Below are positions 61,736 through 64,000 of a stretch of DNA of 64,000 nucleotides, one piece after another; the stretch's first letter is position 1, and each line of letters starts with the position of its first letter. Source of the stretch: JADHUC01 sp964623055 (GTDB lineage Bacteria > Planctomycetota > Planctomycetia > Pirellulales > Pirellulaceae); the NCBI GenBank assembly GCA_964623055.1, contig CAZURK010000036.1:7936-71935 (forward strand), written 5' to 3'. The notes under the pieces were generated by a model. That model was not told where the DNA came from. It did no database searches and worked only from the letters and a program-made list of their open reading frames with translations. Position numbers and translations under genes: made by a program.

Positions 61736-63625
61736 ATGAACGAGTACGCATCAGAGGATAGCAACTTGACGATCACCTCTCCTTCGGGACGGGTTGCCGA
61801 ACGAGCGGCGTCCGCCACCGCCCCGAGAGAATCCCAACGTCGCAAGACGACGCATCTGAAACAGGTTCCCGATCAGCGCTCGACGCGCGAACGGATTCGT
61901 GCCAGGTGCGCCGAAGTTGCATTCTCGCTCGACAGATCGAATCCGCTGTCCAAGGATGAGATGGAGCAGATTGCGCGTGCAGTATTGGACGAATTTGCCT
62001 TGCCCGAGGAGCATGTTGGCTGGACGATGGCCATGCTGGCCTCGGAGTTCTGGCGAGATCAGGTCGCGGCGACGCTACCGTCACGCCGTCTGTTTCTGCT
62101 GCCTCATTGCCTGAAGCACTCGGATGGCTGCCCGGCGGACTATGATGAAGTCGGCCTTGACTGCAAGGAATGCGGTGCGTGCTGCATCGCGGATTTTCGC
62201 GCTGCGGCCGAAGAGATGGGCTACAAGGTGCTGGTCGCCGAGGGGTCGCCGATCGTCATGAAGATCATCGTCAGCGGCTCGGTGGACGCGATCATAGGCG
62301 TCGCTTGCCTGAACGTTCTGGAGAAGGCGTTCGACAAGATCCTGTTGGCAGGCATCCCGTGCATGGCCGTGCCATTGTTGTCCAGCGATTGCCGCGATAC
62401 GTCTGTGGACGAAGACTGGGTCCACGACATGATTCGCTCCCAGCGAGCACGACCGGCCCAGCAGACTCGCACTTACCTCCATTTGATGCGAGCGGCAGCG
62501 AAGATGTTCGAGCCGGACGAGTTGGACCGGCTCGTACCACGTACCCGCGGTGGACCTCGATTGTCGGAAATCAATGGGCAGGGATTGGGAGCGTTGGATC
62601 CGATCGCCGCCACCGAGACGGTCGCTTACGACTTTCTCGCAAAAGGGGGCAAATACTCGCGGCCTTTCATCACGCTGGCCGTATACGACGCGTTGACTGG
62701 CGGAAAGGGCATGTTGTGCGATGGCGCCGAGCACTTGGCCCAATTGCCTGACGCGGTCAAACGCGCCGCCGTGGCCATTGAGACATTCCACAAGGCGTCG
62801 CTGGTCCACGACGACATCGAAGACGAGGACAACTTCCGCTACGGCGAAAAGACCCTGCACCACCAATACGGAACGGCGACCGCCATCAACGTGGGCGATT
62901 ACATGATCGGCATGGGTTACCGGCTGGTGAGTCGCGAAGCCGGGAGTCTGGGGTCGGACGTGGTGGCCGATGTTGTAGACGCCCTGGCCGAGGCTCACGG
63001 GAGACTGACGGAGGGTCAAGGGGCCGAACTATTGTGGCGAGATTCGCGCAGCAAGCGTCTGAAAGCGATCGACGCATTGAAGATCTACGCATTGAAGACG
63101 GCGCCGGCTTTCGAAGCCGCGCTGTACCTGGGGGCTCGGCTGGCTGGTCCGGCCGACGGCTACGTCCAGCCGATCAGGCAGTTTGCACGCAATCTGGGCG
63201 CTGCATTTCAGATCGTGAACGACTTGAACGATTGGCGAGGCGACAACCACAACAAAATGTCGGCGGGCAGCGACACCATCGGCGGGCGGCCTACCGTGCT
63301 GTGGGCGCTGGCGATGGAAGGTCTACCTGCGGAGAAGCAGGACGAGCTGATTTCGCTGGTCACCGAGGATGGGCGCCCCGCTGCGGTTCGCATCAACCGC
63401 GTTCGGCAACTCTATCACGAGGCGGCCGTCTTCGAGAAAGCTCGTCGTCTGGTCGACAAACACCAGAAGCGAGCCGCGGCAGTGGCGGAAGAAATCGAAC
63501 CGGAGTCGCTACGCCGGCTTTTCAAGTATCTGGTCGACGTCGTCTTGGACCCGCCCACGGAAGGCACTTCCGGTCGAACGTCGCCGGTCTTTTCCGTCCA
63601 ATTGCCCGTGGCGGCCAGTCAATAG
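61736..63625 (+). CDS. DUF116-polyprenyl synthetase fusion protein
   Basis: A 629-aa protein. Residues about 110-270 are a DUF116 domain with LLPHCLKHSDGCPADYDEVGLDCKECGACC, a Cys-rich region likely to bind metal, followed by VLVAEGSPIVMKIIVSGSVDAIIGVACLNVLEKAF. The C-terminal 300 residues are an all-helical trans-prenyl synthase: KGGKYSRPF, first Asp motif LVHDDIEDED, and second Asp motif NDLNDWRGD. It would build a C15-C40 or longer prenyl diphosphate. The start MNEYASEDSNLTITSPSG at 61736 is chosen because upstream codons look untranslated. It follows hemH in the same direction. Confidence 0.85.
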   Translation: MNEYASEDSNLTITSPSGRVAERAASATAPRESQRRKTTHLKQVPDQRSTRERIRARCAEVAFSLDRSNPLSKDEMEQIARAVLDEFALPEEHVGWTMAMLASEFWRDQVAATLPSRRLFLLPHCLKHSDGCPADYDEVGLDCKECGACCIADFRAAAEEMGYKVLVAEGSPIVMKIIVSGSVDAIIGVACLNVLEKAFDKILLAGIPCMAVPLLSSDCRDTSVDEDWVHDMIRSQRARPAQQTRTYLHLMRAAAKMFEPDELDRLVPRTRGGPRLSEINGQGLGALDPIAATETVAYDFLAKGGKYSRPFITLAVYDALTGGKGMLCDGAEHLAQLPDAVKRAAVAIETFHKASLVHDDIEDEDNFRYGEKTLHHQYGTATAINVGDYMIGMGYRLVSREAGSLGSDVVADVVDALAEAHGRLTEGQGAELLWRDSRSKRLKAIDALKIYALKTAPAFEAALYLGARLAGPADGYVQPIRQFARNLGAAFQIVNDLNDWRGDNHNKMSAGSDTIGGRPTVLWALAMEGLPAEKQDELISLVTEDGRPAAVRINRVRQLYHEAAVFEKARRLVDKHQKRAAAVAEEIEPESLRRLFKYLVDVVLDPPTEGTSGRTSPVFSVQLPVAASQ

Positions 63626-63671
63626 GCCGAACGCCGCCCATGCCTTCGTTACCGCTGCCGCGTCTCACGGT

Positions 63672-63986
63672 TCAGCGCGTCCAGTAGTCCACCACCAGCA
63701 CGTTGTCTACATGCGGGCCGGCTACCGAAATGAACTCCTTATGCGCCGCGTGCGGCAAATAGATTGCCCGTTCGGCTTCGCTCCGGAAGGTGACCAGGAA
63801 ACAATGCGTAAAGCCGGCCGATTTGCCCTCGACGCTCACGTCCGTACCGAATTCAAAGTCGTAGATGGCGTTGATCTTGCCGGGCAACGCGGCAAAGCTC
63901 TCTTCGATACGCTGAACATCCTTCTCGGTTGTGCCGTCCTTATACTTGAACATCACCACGTGCCGCAGCAGACGACCCGGCGTCAC
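63672..63986 (-). CDS. Dabb (stress-responsive A/B barrel) domain protein, possibly 5'-incomplete
   Basis: At least 104 aa of a dimeric alpha/beta-barrel domain: LLRHVVMFKYKDGTTEKDVQRIEESFAALPGKI, then FEFGTDVSVEGKSAGFTHCFLVTFRSEAERAIYLPHAAHKEFI and VLVVDYW. The frame is open through to the window edge and the first usable codon is GTG 63986, so an N-terminal extension, perhaps a signal peptide, may be cut off. Members have diverse or unknown functions. It converges on the prenyl synthase gene. Confidence 0.85.
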   Translation of the reverse strand: MTPGRLLRHVVMFKYKDGTTEKDVQRIEESFAALPGKINAIYDFEFGTDVSVEGKSAGFTHCFLVTFRSEAERAIYLPHAAHKEFISVAGPHVDNVLVVDYWTR

Positions 63987-64000
63987 GCCGCCGACGCCCA

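Overview
The window looks like chromosomal DNA of a planctomycete (Planctomycetota, probably a Pirellulales-type member). Evidence: secreted Cys-type sulfatases, sialidases and a ceramidase-type hydrolase; an Ser/Thr-kinase/STAND/formylglycine-enzyme fusion protein; a DUF116-prenyl synthase fusion; several palindromic intergenic repeat families; and SynChlorMet-type radical SAM genes. A 100-N gap inside one gene, flanked by a 55-bp duplicated overlap, shows that this is a scaffolded, probably metagenomic, assembly. No tool was run; all assignments come from reading the sequence.

Layout. 1-1.3 kb: the end of one and all of a second radical SAM/SPASM peptide-modification enzyme (ScmE/ScmF type). 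1.4-11.1 kb: a secreted GH2 glycosidase carrying an in-frame palindromic insertion, a Tm-1-like protein, and a very long secreted hydrolase-like/TPR protein broken only by the assembly gap. 11.3-14.5 kb: leuA with a complete attenuator (promoter, Leu-rich leader peptide, terminator), then an LptF/LptG permease. 14.7-23.8 kb: a sulfatase, an M28 peptidase, a sulfatase remnant, a large fusion protein whose kinase domain has lost its catalytic core, hom and tRNA-Lys. 24.1-33.7 kb: a secreted glycan/lipid-degrading cluster (ceramidase family, sulfatase, double sialidase, internally deleted sialidase, further sialidase, unknown protein). 33.7-41.2 kb: a GT39 membrane glycosyltransferase, PAP2 phosphatase, nuoD-C-A-I (no nuoB) and csrA.

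41,480-60,358 is an 18.9-kb integrative element inserted in tRNA-Glu(TTC). It is bounded by a 22-bp direct repeat of the tRNA 3' end. It carries a tyrosine integrase, a sigma-like factor with a structured leader, a pentapeptide protein, zinc-finger proteins, a primase-helicase, an ERCC4 nuclease with an in-frame amber codon, several small coupled genes, HTH and RHH regulators, and two zinc-ribbon membrane proteins.

The most interesting feature is that the recombination site lies inside the integrase coding sequence. In the integrated state the protein ends inside the tRNA (448 aa). Joining the two ends on paper restores, in frame, a 68-residue C-terminal tail that is now stranded at the right end (predicted 512 aa in the circle). 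A second orphan copy of this tail lies at 48.3 kb. The insertion also separates tRNA-Glu from the ferrochelatase gene hemH, which begins with TTG one base after the att core.

60.3-64 kb: hemH, a DUF116-polyprenyl synthase fusion and a Dabb-domain protein at the edge of the window.
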